Below are positions 53,065 through 61,120 of a stretch of 64,000 nucleotides of DNA, one piece after another (positions within the stretch are counted from its first letter, which is position 1; every line of letters starts with the position of its first letter). The DNA is taken from positions 1-64,000 of the forward strand of contig NZ_BAAAEP010000001.1 in NCBI RefSeq assembly GCF_039523075.1, read 5' to 3'. Source of the stretch: Caenispirillum bisanense (GTDB lineage Bacteria; Pseudomonadota; Alphaproteobacteria; Rhodospirillales; Rhodospirillaceae). The translations under genes and the position numbers were made by a program. The notes beneath the pieces were generated by a model. The model was not told the DNA's origin. It was given only the letters and a program-made list of their open reading frames with translations, and ran no database searches.

Positions 53065-54585
53065 TCAGAAGAACCCAAGCGCCTTCGGGTTATAGCTGAC
53101 CAGCAAATTCTTCGTCTGCTGGTAGTGGTCGAGCATCATGTGATGGGTCTCGCGCCCGATGCCCGACTGCTTGTAGCCGCCGAAGGCGGCGTGGGCGGGA
53201 TAGAGGTGGTAGCAGTTGGTCCACACGCGCCCCGCCTTGATGCCGCGGCCGAAGCGGTAGGCGCGGCTGCCGTCGCGGGTCCACACGCCGGCGCCGAGGC
53301 CGTAGAGGGTGTCGTTGGCCAGGTGCAGCGCCTCGGCATCGTCCTTGAAGGTGGTGACGGCGACCACCGGGCCGAAGATCTCCTCCTGGAAGATGCGCAT
53401 GGAGTTGCTGCCGTGGAACACGGTCGGCTGCACGTAATAGCCGCCGTCGAGATCACCGCCCAGTTTGGCCGCGCCGCCGCCGGTCAGCACCTTGGCGCCT
53501 TCGCCCCGGCCGATGTCGATGTAGGACAGGATCTTCTTCAACTGCTCGTCGGAGGCCTGGGCGCCGATCATGGTCCCGGTGTCGAGCGGGTTGCCCTGGC
53601 GGATTGCCTGCACCCGCGACAGGGCGCGGTCCATGAAGCGGTCGTAGATGCTTTCGTGGACCAGGGCGCGCGACGGGCAGGTGCAGACCTCGCCCTGGTT
53701 GAGGGCGAACATGACGAAGCCTTCGATGGCCTTGTCGAAGAACTCGTCATCGGCATTGGCGACATCGCCGAAGAAGATGTTGGGGGACTTGCCGCCCAGT
53801 TCCAGCGTCACCGGGATCAGGTTCTGGCTGGCGTACTGCATGATCAGCCGGCCGGTGGAGGTTTCGCCGGTGAAGGCGATCTTGGCGATGCGCTTGCTCG
53901 ACGCCAGCGGCTTGCCGGCCTCCAGGCCGAAGCCGTTGACGACGTTGATGACGCCCTTGGGCAGCAGGTCGGCGATCAGCTCCATCAGCACCAGGATGCC
54001 GACCGGGGTCTGTTCCGCCGGCTTCAGCACCACGCAGTTGCCGGCGGCGATGGCCGGGGCGAGCTTCCACGCCGCCATCAGGATGGGGAAGTTCCACGGA
54101 ATGATCTGGCCGACCACGCCCAGCGGCTCGTGCAGGTGATAGGCGACGGTGTCGGCGTCGATCTCCGCCAGGCTGCCTTCCTGGGCCCGGATGCACGAGG
54201 CGAAATAGCGGAAGTGGTCGATGGCGAGCGGGATGTCGGCGGCCAGCGTCTCGCGGATCGGCTTGCCGTTGTCCACCGTCTCGGCATAGGCGAGCTTTTC
54301 CAGGTTGGCTTCCATGCGGTCGGCGATGCGGGACATCACCAGGGCGCGTTCGGCGACGCTGGTGTGGCCCCAGCGGTCGGCGGCGGCATGGGCGGCATCC
54401 AGCGCCAGTTCCACGTCGCGTTCGGTGGAGCGGGCGACCTGGGTGAAGGGCTTGCCGGTGATCGGCGTCACCGAGTCGAAGTAGGCACCTTCCACCGGCG
54501 GCACCCACTCGCCACCGATGAAGTTGTCGTAGCGGGTCTTGAACTGCACGGGGGCGTCGGGCGAACCGGGCGCGGCATAGAGCAT
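53065..54585 (-). CDS. NAD-dependent aldehyde dehydrogenase (AcoD/ExaC type)
   Basis: A 506-residue aldehyde dehydrogenase. N-terminus YDNFIGGEWVPPVEGAYFDS; cofactor region GQIIPWNFPILMAAWKLAPA; GFTGET-type motif IAFTGETSTGRLIM; LELGGKSPNIFF (catalytic Glu); NQGEVCTCPSRALVHE (catalytic Cys). This subgroup acts on acetaldehyde and similar aldehydes and is usually driven by an AcoR/ExaE-type sigma54 activator. ATG 54585 has GGGAGGG upstream. A sigma54-like promoter lies 75 nt before the start. Confidence 0.94.
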   Translation of the reverse strand: MLYAAPGSPDAPVQFKTRYDNFIGGEWVPPVEGAYFDSVTPITGKPFTQVARSTERDVELALDAAHAAADRWGHTSVAERALVMSRIADRMEANLEKLAYAETVDNGKPIRETLAADIPLAIDHFRYFASCIRAQEGSLAEIDADTVAYHLHEPLGVVGQIIPWNFPILMAAWKLAPAIAAGNCVVLKPAEQTPVGILVLMELIADLLPKGVINVVNGFGLEAGKPLASSKRIAKIAFTGETSTGRLIMQYASQNLIPVTLELGGKSPNIFFGDVANADDEFFDKAIEGFVMFALNQGEVCTCPSRALVHESIYDRFMDRALSRVQAIRQGNPLDTGTMIGAQASDEQLKKILSYIDIGRGEGAKVLTGGGAAKLGGDLDGGYYVQPTVFHGSNSMRIFQEEIFGPVVAVTTFKDDAEALHLANDTLYGLGAGVWTRDGSRAYRFGRGIKAGRVWTNCYHLYPAHAAFGGYKQSGIGRETHHMMLDHYQQTKNLLVSYNPKALGFF

Positions 54586-54659
54586 GGAGAACCCTCCCTG
54601 GGTGCTGTCTTTGGACGGTGCCCCTCTGCGGGGGCGAACAGCACGGTCTTCAGCACCCC

Positions 54660-54675
54660 GCATGCCAACTGCCAA
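54660..54675 (-). promoter_or_regulatory. sigma54-type promoter for the aldehyde dehydrogenase
   Basis: On the minus strand TTGGCAGTTGGCATGC has the invariant GG and GC dinucleotides separated by exactly 10 nt (GG-N10-GC), with a strong -24 box (TTGGCA) and a weaker -12 box. Confidence 0.55.
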
Positions 54676-54711
54676 CCCCTTGAAACTTCAGCAATCGCCC
54701 CCGCTGCCCCC

Positions 54712-54748
54712 TGTCCCGCCGCGGCACAGGGTGTCCCGAAACGGGACA
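54712..54748. promoter_or_regulatory. paired palindromic activator sites
   Basis: Two 17-bp sites: TGTCCCG-CCG-CGGCACA (54712-54728, one mismatch) and TGTCCCG-AAA-CGGGACA (54732-54748, perfect), with centres 20 bp apart, about two helical turns. A further half-site CGGGACA lies at 54753-54759. They are about 40-90 bp upstream of the sigma54-like promoter and near the activator gene, as expected for upstream activating sequences. Confidence 0.6.
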
Positions 54749-54860
54749 GAGGCGGGACACCTGTCACCTTTCCCTTGTCAGCACCGGCGGGGTCCGCAAC
54801 ACTTTGCGGAACGATGAAGGTGAGCCTCCACGCAGAGGCCCCTCGGGGAGGATGTCCCGC

Positions 54861-56051
54861 ATGAGCACCGCACCGAGCCGTTCCCAGGGCTCCGCCCTGC
54901 GCCATGCCCGTCACCTGCTGGAGCGCGGCACCGTGCCGCCGCCCGGCATGCTCGACGCCACCGTCGCGCGCTCGTGGCAGCGCAGCGTCGAGGCCGGACT
55001 GATGCCCTTCGGCCGCCCCAACGAGGCGCACCTGATGGCCGACGGCCTCGCCCGGGCGGTGGAGCGGCGCCACCACCTGCTCACCCGCGCCCGTCCGGTG
55101 CTGGAATACCTGCACGCGCAGACCCGCGGCTCCGGCAGCATGGTGCTGCTGGCCGATGATCGCGGCTTCGTGCTCGACGCCCTGGGCGATGCCGACTTCA
55201 TCGACCGCGCCGACCGGGTGGCGCTGCGCCCCGGCGCCTCGTGGCACGAGCACCATCGCGGCACCAACGCCATCGGCACCGCCCTGGCCGAGGGCGCGGC
55301 GGTCACCGTTCACGGCGGCGAGCACTTCCTGGAGCGCAACACCTTCCTCACCTGCTCTGCCGCGCCACTGGCCGGGCCGGACGGGGTGCTGCTGGGGGCG
55401 CTCGACATTTCCGGCCATTGCCGCAGCCGCAGCGCCCATACCGCCAGCCTGGTGCTGGTGGCGGCGCACATGATCGAGAACCGGCTGTTCGAGGCCTTCC
55501 ACGGCACCGCCGCCGCCCGCCTGCGCGTCCATCCCCAGGCCACCGGCATCGGCACGGTGGCGGAAGGGCTGGTGGCGCTGGACGGCGGCGGCCGCATCGT
55601 CGGCATCAACCGGGCCGGCGCCGCCCTGCTGCGCATCGCCCCGGAAGACCTCGGCCGCACCGGCATCGAGGACGTGCTCGACCTGCGCCTTGCCGACCTG
55701 CTCGGCCATGCCCTGACGCCGCCGGGCGGGGTGGCGCCGGTGCGCCGCCGCGACGGCAAGACCCTGTTCCTGCGGCTGGACGGCGAGACGGCCCGCCCGG
55801 TCGCCGTCGGCGGCGGCCCGCGCCGCTCTGCCACCCGCGCCGCCCCCCCGCCCGCCCCCGCGGCGGCCCCCGCGAGGCGGTGGCGGAGTCGCGGGCGTAG
55901 GCGGCAGTGGCGGCGGCGCGGCGGTGGTGGCTTAATGGCGGGGCCGTTCATCGCCGCCGCTGCCGCCCGCCCGCCGCCATGCCCCGCCTCGCCCGCGCCC
56001 TGCTCGACCTTCTGCTGCCGCCGCGCTGCCTGTCCTGCGGGGCGGTGGTGA
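54861..56051 (+). CDS. AcoR-type activator lacking AAA+ and HTH domains (truncated or damaged)
   Basis: The N-terminal 310 residues match AcoR/ExaE-type activators: RSWQRSVEAGLMPFGRPNEA, a GAF domain with EHHRGTNAIGTALAEGAAVT and FLTCSAAPLAGPDGVLLGAL, then a PAS domain with VAEGLVALDGGGRIVGINRA. After GKTLFLRLDGETARPVAVGG (about 55810) the frame degenerates into Pro/Ala/Arg-rich low complexity and runs out of phase into comF. No Walker A, GAFTGA or Fis-type helix exists in any frame before comF. ATG 54861 has GGGAGG upstream. It should normally drive the divergent aldehyde dehydrogenase. It may be a deletion, an assembly collapse in extreme GC, or a sensor-only remnant. Confidence 0.65.
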   Translation: MSTAPSRSQGSALRHARHLLERGTVPPPGMLDATVARSWQRSVEAGLMPFGRPNEAHLMADGLARAVERRHHLLTRARPVLEYLHAQTRGSGSMVLLADDRGFVLDALGDADFIDRADRVALRPGASWHEHHRGTNAIGTALAEGAAVTVHGGEHFLERNTFLTCSAAPLAGPDGVLLGALDISGHCRSRSAHTASLVLVAAHMIENRLFEAFHGTAAARLRVHPQATGIGTVAEGLVALDGGGRIVGINRAGAALLRIAPEDLGRTGIEDVLDLRLADLLGHALTPPGGVAPVRRRDGKTLFLRLDGETARPVAVGGGPRRSATRAAPPPAPAAAPARRWRSRGRRRQWRRRGGGGLMAGPFIAAAAARPPPCPASPAPCSTFCCRRAACPAGRW

Positions 56052-56749
56052 GCGAGCCGGGGGCGCTGTGCCCGGACTGCTTCGCCGCCGTCACCTTCCT
56101 CGGCCCGCCGGTCTGCGCCTGCTGCGGCGACCCCTTCGAGCTGGCGATGGAGGAGGGCGCCCTGTGCGCCGTCTGCATCGCCGATCCGCCGCCCTTCGCC
56201 CGCGCCCGCGCCGCCTTCCGCTATGACGACGGCTCGCGCGATCTGGTGCTGCGCTTCAAGCATGCCGACCGCACCGACTGCGCCGCCCCCTTCGCCCGCT
56301 GGATGCTGCGGGCGGGGCGGGAGCTGGTGCGCGATGCCGACCTGATCGTGCCGGTGCCGCTCCACCGCCTGCGCCTGCTGCGCCGCCGCTACAACCAGGC
56401 GGCCCTGCTGGCCCGCGCCCTCGACCGCCACGGCGACCGCCCCGGCCGCTATGCGCCCGACCTGCTGCTGCGCGCCCGCCGCACTCCGCCGCAGGAGGGA
56501 CTCGGTCGCTCCGCCCGCCGCCTCAACATGCGCGCCGCCTTCGCCGTCGCCGATCCGGCGCGGCTGGAGGGGCGGCGGGTGCTGGTGGTCGACGACGTGC
56601 TCACCACCGGCGCCACCGTCGGCGAATGCGCCCGCGTGCTGCTGCGGGCCGGCGCGGCGGCGGTGGACGTGCTGACCCTGGCGCGGGTGGTGCTCGACCC
56701 CGATGGCGCGGCGGCGGAGACCGACTCGCCCTACCAGGCGTACCCATGA
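55979..56749 (+). CDS. comF: ComF family protein (phosphoribosyltransferase-like)
   Basis: A 256-residue protein. Four CxxC pairs at the N-terminus (PRCLSCGAVV, LCPDCF, CACCGDPF and LCAVCIADPP) form the zinc region. The C-terminal PRTase domain has VPVPLHRLRLLRRRYNQAAL and the PRPP motif RVLVVDDVLTTGATVGECA. ComF acts in DNA uptake and transformation in competent bacteria; in alphaproteobacteria the role is unclear. The start overlaps the run-off end of the damaged regulator. Confidence 0.9.
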   Translation: MPRLARALLDLLLPPRCLSCGAVVSEPGALCPDCFAAVTFLGPPVCACCGDPFELAMEEGALCAVCIADPPPFARARAAFRYDDGSRDLVLRFKHADRTDCAAPFARWMLRAGRELVRDADLIVPVPLHRLRLLRRRYNQAALLARALDRHGDRPGRYAPDLLLRARRTPPQEGLGRSARRLNMRAAFAVADPARLEGRRVLVVDDVLTTGATVGECARVLLRAGAAAVDVLTLARVVLDPDGAAAETDSPYQAYP

Positions 56750-56775
56750 CAGACCAACCACCCGGAGACAGCCGC

Positions 56776-57030
56776 ATGGCCACCGTCGAAATCTACACCT
56801 CGCCGTTCTGCCCCTACTGCACCCGCGCCAAGCAGCTGCTGCAGAGCAAGGGGGTCGATTACAAGGAGATCGACGTCATGATGCACCCCGACCGCCGCCG
56901 CGAGATGGAAGACCGCGCCGGCCGCCACACGGTGCCGCAGATCTTCATCGACGGCACCCACGTCGGCGGCTGCGACGACCTGATGGCGCTGGACCGCAAG
57001 GGTGGCCTCGATCCCATGCTGGGGGCGTGA
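56776..57030 (+). CDS. grxC: glutaredoxin 3
   Basis: An 84-residue dithiol glutaredoxin: VEIYTSPFCPYCTRAKQLL (CPYC active site), HTVPQIFIDGTHVGGCDDLM (cis-Pro and glutathione-binding GGCDDL). ATG 56776 gives the normal length; an upstream ATG at 56746 overlapping the comF stop is possible. Conserved comF-grxC-nitrilase order. Confidence 0.95.
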   Translation: MATVEIYTSPFCPYCTRAKQLLQSKGVDYKEIDVMMHPDRRREMEDRAGRHTVPQIFIDGTHVGGCDDLMALDRKGGLDPMLGA

Positions 57031-57038
57031 GGGGCGCC

Positions 57039-57857
57039 ATGACCGTCTTTCGCGCCGCCTGCCTGCAGGTCAACGCCGGCCGCGACATGGCCGCCAACAT
57101 CGATGCCGCCGCCGCCCTGGTCCGTGAGGCCAGGGCCAACGGTGCCGACCTGGTGCTGATGCCGGAGAACGTCAGCATGATGGAATGGGGGCGGGAGAAC
57201 GTGCTCGCCAAGGCCATGCCCGAGTCGGAGCACGCGGCGCTCGCCGCCTTCCGCGCGCTGGCGCAGGAAACCCGCCTGTGGCTGCACTGCGGCTCGCTGG
57301 CGGTCGCCCTGCCGTCGGGCAAGGTGGCCAACCGCACCTATATGCTGAACCCGGCCGGCGAGATCGTGGCGCGCTACGACAAGATCCACATGTTCGACGT
57401 CGATCTGGGCGAGGGCGAGGTCTACCGCGAATCGGCGACCTTCGAACCCGGCGACCGGGCGGTGGTGGTGGATCTGCCGTGGGGCGGGCTCGGGCTGACC
57501 ATCTGCTACGACCTGCGCTTCCCGCACCTGTTCCGCACCCTGGCGCAGAACGGGGCGCGGTTCCTGACCGTGCCGGCCGCCTTCACCCGCCCGACCGGCC
57601 TGGCCCATTGGGAAGTGCTGCTGCGCGCCCGCGCCATCGAGACGGGCTGCTGGGTCTTCGCCCCGGCCCAGACCGGCGAGCACACCGGCCGCCAGACCTG
57701 GGGCCACGCCCTCATCATCGCGCCGTGGGGCGAGGTGGTGGCCGATGCCGGCGAGTCGCCGGGGATCATCTATGCCGATGTGGACACTGCGGCGGTGGAC
57801 ACCGCCCGCCGCAAGGTCCCCTCCCTGAGCCACGACCGGCCGTTCACGCTGGGGTGA
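57039..57857 (+). CDS. carbon-nitrogen hydrolase (Nit1/Nit2-like amidase)
   Basis: A 272-residue nitrilase-superfamily enzyme with the Glu-Lys-Cys triad in LVLMPENVSMMEWGREN, ARYDKIHMFDVDLGEGE and GLTICYDLRFPHLFRTLAQN. The pattern matches Nit1/omega-amidase-like proteins, some of which repair deaminated glutathione, which fits the glutaredoxin neighbour 8 nt upstream. Confidence 0.92.
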   Translation: MTVFRAACLQVNAGRDMAANIDAAAALVREARANGADLVLMPENVSMMEWGRENVLAKAMPESEHAALAAFRALAQETRLWLHCGSLAVALPSGKVANRTYMLNPAGEIVARYDKIHMFDVDLGEGEVYRESATFEPGDRAVVVDLPWGGLGLTICYDLRFPHLFRTLAQNGARFLTVPAAFTRPTGLAHWEVLLRARAIETGCWVFAPAQTGEHTGRQTWGHALIIAPWGEVVADAGESPGIIYADVDTAAVDTARRKVPSLSHDRPFTLG

Positions 57858-57990
57858 AGGGGGTGGGGGACGGGTAAGAGGCCGGAAATGCCCTCGGTGT
57901 GTCGCTGATGCAGGCCAGGTAGATGCGAGGATTGAGGCCTTCCGCCCGTCCGGTCGGCAACCCGGCCGGTGGCGGGCCGGGACTGTTCAT

Positions 57991-58008
57991 GGGCTCAGAA
58001 GTGAGCCC
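57991..58008. other. short hairpin downstream of rfbA
   Basis: GGGCTCA (57991-57997) / TGAGCCC (58002-58008), loop GAAG, 25 nt past the rfbA stop. No T-run on either side; possible weak terminator. The surrounding 57858-58032 holds no gene I can see. Confidence 0.35.
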
Positions 58009-58032
58009 GGAATATGACGGAAACTTTTGTCC

Positions 58033-58905
58033 TCAATCCTCGGTCAGACGCTTCAGGTACTGACCGTAGCCGCTCTTCAGCATCGGAGCCGTCAGCGTCA
58101 GCAGCTGCTCGCGGTCGATGAAGCCCTTGCGGAAGGCCACTTCCTCGACGCAGGCGATCTTCAGTCCCTGTCGCCTTTCCAAGGTCTGCACGAACGACGA
58201 GGCATCGCACAGGCTGTCGTGGGTGCCGGTGTCGAGCCACGCGAAGCCGCGGCCCAGCTGTTCCACGGTCAGGGTGCCGCGCTCCAGGTAGGCGCGGTTG
58301 ACGTCGGTGATCTCCAGCTCGTCGCGCGGCGACGGCTTGACGGCGGCGGCAATGTCGATGACGTCGTTGTCGTAGACGTAAAGGCCGGTGACGGCAAAGT
58401 TGCTCTTCGGCGCCGCCGGCTTTTCCTCGATGGAGACGGCGCGGCCCTGCTTGTCGAACTCCACCACGCCGTAGCGTTCCGGGTCCGACACCCAGTAGCC
58501 GAACACGGTCGCCCCGCTCGGCCGGGCGACGGCGCGCTCCAGGATTTCCGGGAAGCCGTGGCCGAAGAAGATGTTGTCGCCGAGGATCAGCGTCACCGGG
58601 TCGCTGCCGACGAACTCCCGCCCGATCAGGAAGGCCTGGGCGAGGCCGTCGGGGCTCGGCTGCTCCGCGTACCGGATGTTCAGGCCCCACTGGCTGCCGT
58701 CCTCCAGCAGTTCCTGGAAGGCCGCCGAGTCGCGCGGGGTGGTGATGATCAGGATGTCGCGGATGCCGGCCAGCATCAGGGTCGACAGCGGGTAATAGAT
58801 CATCGGCTTGTCGTAGACCGGCATCAGCTGCTTGCTGACCACCTTGGTCGACGGATAGAGCCGGGTGCCGGAGCCGCCGGCGAGGATGATGCCCTTCATG
58901 GTCAT
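58033..58905 (-). CDS. rfbA: glucose-1-phosphate thymidylyltransferase
   Basis: A 290-residue nucleotidyltransferase making dTDP-glucose. N-terminal KGIILAGGSGTRLYPSTKVV, KQLMPVYDKPMIYYPLSTLM, LILGDNIFFGHGFPEIL and TGLYVYDNDVI are diagnostic. ATG 58905 has GGAGGG upstream at 9 nt; an ATG two codons on is possible. It overlaps the rfbD stop as ATGA. First step of dTDP-L-rhamnose synthesis. Confidence 0.96.
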   Translation of the reverse strand: MTMKGIILAGGSGTRLYPSTKVVSKQLMPVYDKPMIYYPLSTLMLAGIRDILIITTPRDSAAFQELLEDGSQWGLNIRYAEQPSPDGLAQAFLIGREFVGSDPVTLILGDNIFFGHGFPEILERAVARPSGATVFGYWVSDPERYGVVEFDKQGRAVSIEEKPAAPKSNFAVTGLYVYDNDVIDIAAAVKPSPRDELEITDVNRAYLERGTLTVEQLGRGFAWLDTGTHDSLCDASSFVQTLERRQGLKIACVEEVAFRKGFIDREQLLTLTAPMLKSGYGQYLKRLTED

Positions 58906-59801
58906 GGTGCGCTGCCCTCCTTGCCCAGCAGCTCGTCGATCACCTCGGCCAGGGCGTCGCGCCACGGCCGCGGGACGATGCCCCAGGTGCGTTCGATGGC
59001 CGTGCAGTCGAGCACGGAATTGGCCGGCCGGGTGGTCGGCGTGGGGTATTCGGCGGTGGTGATGGCCTCCACCTGCGGCACCTTGCGGCCATGGCGCGCC
59101 GCCAGATCGAAGATGGCGCAGGCGAAGGCGTGCCAGGTGGTCGGCCCGGCGCCGGCGAAGTGGAAGGTGCCGAAGCCGTCGCGCCGGCCGGCGGCGATGC
59201 CGTCGCACAGGGTGACGATGGCCCGGGCGATGTCGCCCGCCGCCGTCGGGCAGCCGTGCTGGTCGGCCACCACCCGCAGGGTGTCGCGCTCGGCGCCGAC
59301 CCGCAGCATGGTCTTCACGAAGTTGCCGCCGAACGGGCTGTAGACCCAGGCCGTGCGCAGGATGACGTGGGCCTCGGGCAGCGCCTCGCGCACCGCCTGC
59401 TCGCCCGCCGCCTTGGAGGCGCCGTAGACGCCGAGCGGCGCCACCGGATCGCTCTCCACCCAGGCGCCGTCCTTGCGGCCGTCGAACACATAGTCGGTGG
59501 AGATGTGGACAAGGGCGGCACCGGCGGCGGCGCAGCCCTCGGCCAGCGCCCGCGGCCCGTCGCGGTTGACGGCGAAGGCGGTTTCGGCGTCGCTCTCGGC
59601 CTTGTCGACGGCGGTATAGGCGGTGGCATTGACCACCACCGCCGGCGCCTGCTCGGCGATCACCGCCCGCACCCGCGCCACATCGGTGACGTCGAGCCCG
59701 AAGCGGTCGAGGATCACCGGCCGCAGCCCGGCGGGCCAGGCGGCGCGCGCCAGTTCCCTCCCCACCTGGCCGGTGGCGCCGACGATCAGCACCTTCTTCA
59801 T
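58902..59801 (-). CDS. rfbD: dTDP-4-dehydrorhamnose reductase
   Basis: A 299-residue SDR enzyme: VLIVGATGQVGRELARAA (NAD(P) loop), ISTDYVFDGRKDGAWVESDP, YGASKAAGEQAV (Tyr and Lys of the active site) and RTAWVYSPFGGNFVKTMLR. It reduces dTDP-4-dehydrorhamnose to dTDP-L-rhamnose. ATG 59801 overlaps the rfbB stop. Confidence 0.95.
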   Translation of the reverse strand: MKKVLIVGATGQVGRELARAAWPAGLRPVILDRFGLDVTDVARVRAVIAEQAPAVVVNATAYTAVDKAESDAETAFAVNRDGPRALAEGCAAAGAALVHISTDYVFDGRKDGAWVESDPVAPLGVYGASKAAGEQAVREALPEAHVILRTAWVYSPFGGNFVKTMLRVGAERDTLRVVADQHGCPTAAGDIARAIVTLCDGIAAGRRDGFGTFHFAGAGPTTWHAFACAIFDLAARHGRKVPQVEAITTAEYPTPTTRPANSVLDCTAIERTWGIVPRPWRDALAEVIDELLGKEGSAP

Positions 59802-60862
59802 GACGCCGTCGTCGACTGACCCAGGCGCTGCCCGGCGTAGGTGGACTGGTTGACGCTCTGCCACCAGGCGCGGTTGTCGAGGTACCACTGCACCGTCTTG
59901 CGCAGGCCGCTCTCGAAGTTCTCGCGCGGGTTCCAGCCAAGGTCGCGGCCGATCTTGCCGGCGTCGATGGCATAGCGCATGTCGTGGCCGGGGCGATCGG
60001 TGACGAAGGTGATGAGATCCTGGCGGCAGCCGATGCGGGCGTCCGGCTCGATCTCGTCGATCAGGTCGCAGATGGCGCGCACCACGTCGATGTTGGTCTT
60101 CTCGTTATGGCCGCCGACGTTGTAGCTCTCGCCCAGCTTGCCCTCGTTGAGGACCAGCCACAGGGCGCGGGCGTGATCCTCGACATACAGCCAGTCGCGC
60201 ACGTTCTCGCCGGTGCCGTAGACGGGCAGCGGCTGGCCGGTCAGGGCCTTGATGACCATGAGCGGGATCAGCTTCTCGGGAAACTGGAACGGGCCGTAGT
60301 TGTTGGAGCAGTTGGACGTCACCACCGGCAGGCCGAAGGTATGATGCCACGCCCGCACCAGATGGTCCGACGACGCCTTGGAGGCGGAATAGGGCGAGTT
60401 CGGCGCATAGGGCGTCTCTTCGGTGAAGAGGCCGGTGTCGCCGAGGGTGCCGTAAACCTCGTCAGTGGAAACGTGGTGGAAGCGGAAGCGGGCGCGGCGC
60501 TCCTCCGGCAGGGCGCGCCAGTAGACCAGCGCCGCCTGCAGCAGGGTGTAGGTGCCGACGATGTTGGTCTCGATGAAGGCGCCCGGACGGCCAATGGAGC
60601 GGTCGACATGGCTTTCCGCCGCCAGATGCATGATGGCATCGGGCTGGTGCTTTTCGAGGATCGCGTCCATGGCGGCGCGGTCGCAGATGTCCGCCTTCTC
60701 GAAGGCGTAGCGCGGGTTGCCCTCCACCATGCGGATGGCGAAGGGGTTGGCGGCATAGGTCATCTTGTCGACATTGACGACGGCCGCATCCGTCTCCTCG
60801 ATCAGGAGGCGCACCACGGCGGAACCGATGAAACCGGCACCGCCCGTAACCATGACTTTCAC
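59798..60862 (-). CDS. rfbB: dTDP-glucose 4,6-dehydratase
   Basis: A 354-residue SDR enzyme: VMVTGGAGFIGSAVVRLLIE, MHLAAESHVDRSI, HHVSTDEVYGTLGDTGLF, NSPYSASKASSDHLVRAW and NNYGPFQFPEKLIPLMVIKA, all typical of RfbB. GTG start at 60862 is chosen because the family begins MK-VTGGAGFIG and AGGAG lies upstream; an ATG three codons on is internal. First gene of rfbB-rfbD-rfbA; rfbC (3,5-epimerase) is absent here. Confidence 0.96.
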   Translation of the reverse strand: MKVMVTGGAGFIGSAVVRLLIEETDAAVVNVDKMTYAANPFAIRMVEGNPRYAFEKADICDRAAMDAILEKHQPDAIMHLAAESHVDRSIGRPGAFIETNIVGTYTLLQAALVYWRALPEERRARFRFHHVSTDEVYGTLGDTGLFTEETPYAPNSPYSASKASSDHLVRAWHHTFGLPVVTSNCSNNYGPFQFPEKLIPLMVIKALTGQPLPVYGTGENVRDWLYVEDHARALWLVLNEGKLGESYNVGGHNEKTNIDVVRAICDLIDEIEPDARIGCRQDLITFVTDRPGHDMRYAIDAGKIGRDLGWNPRENFESGLRKTVQWYLDNRAWWQSVNQSTYAGQRLGQSTTAS

Positions 60863-61120
60863 GTCCGAAGCTCCTCGCGGGACATTGATGCACCCTTACC
60901 GCGCTTTCCCCGGGCACCTCAAGCAGACACTCGGGCGAGGGTTTCTCCTTCCCGGCGGCTGTGACTTTTAGTTTCCGGCCGGCAACCCTGTTCATTCGGA
61001 GGAGGACATACGACCTATAGCATATTAAAAGTCGCTCTAAGTGTCGTTCGGGGGAGCGACGATCCAGCCGGAAGTCTGACGACCGGTCGCATCTCCATTG
61101 GTCCCGAGGGGGGAGTAGAC

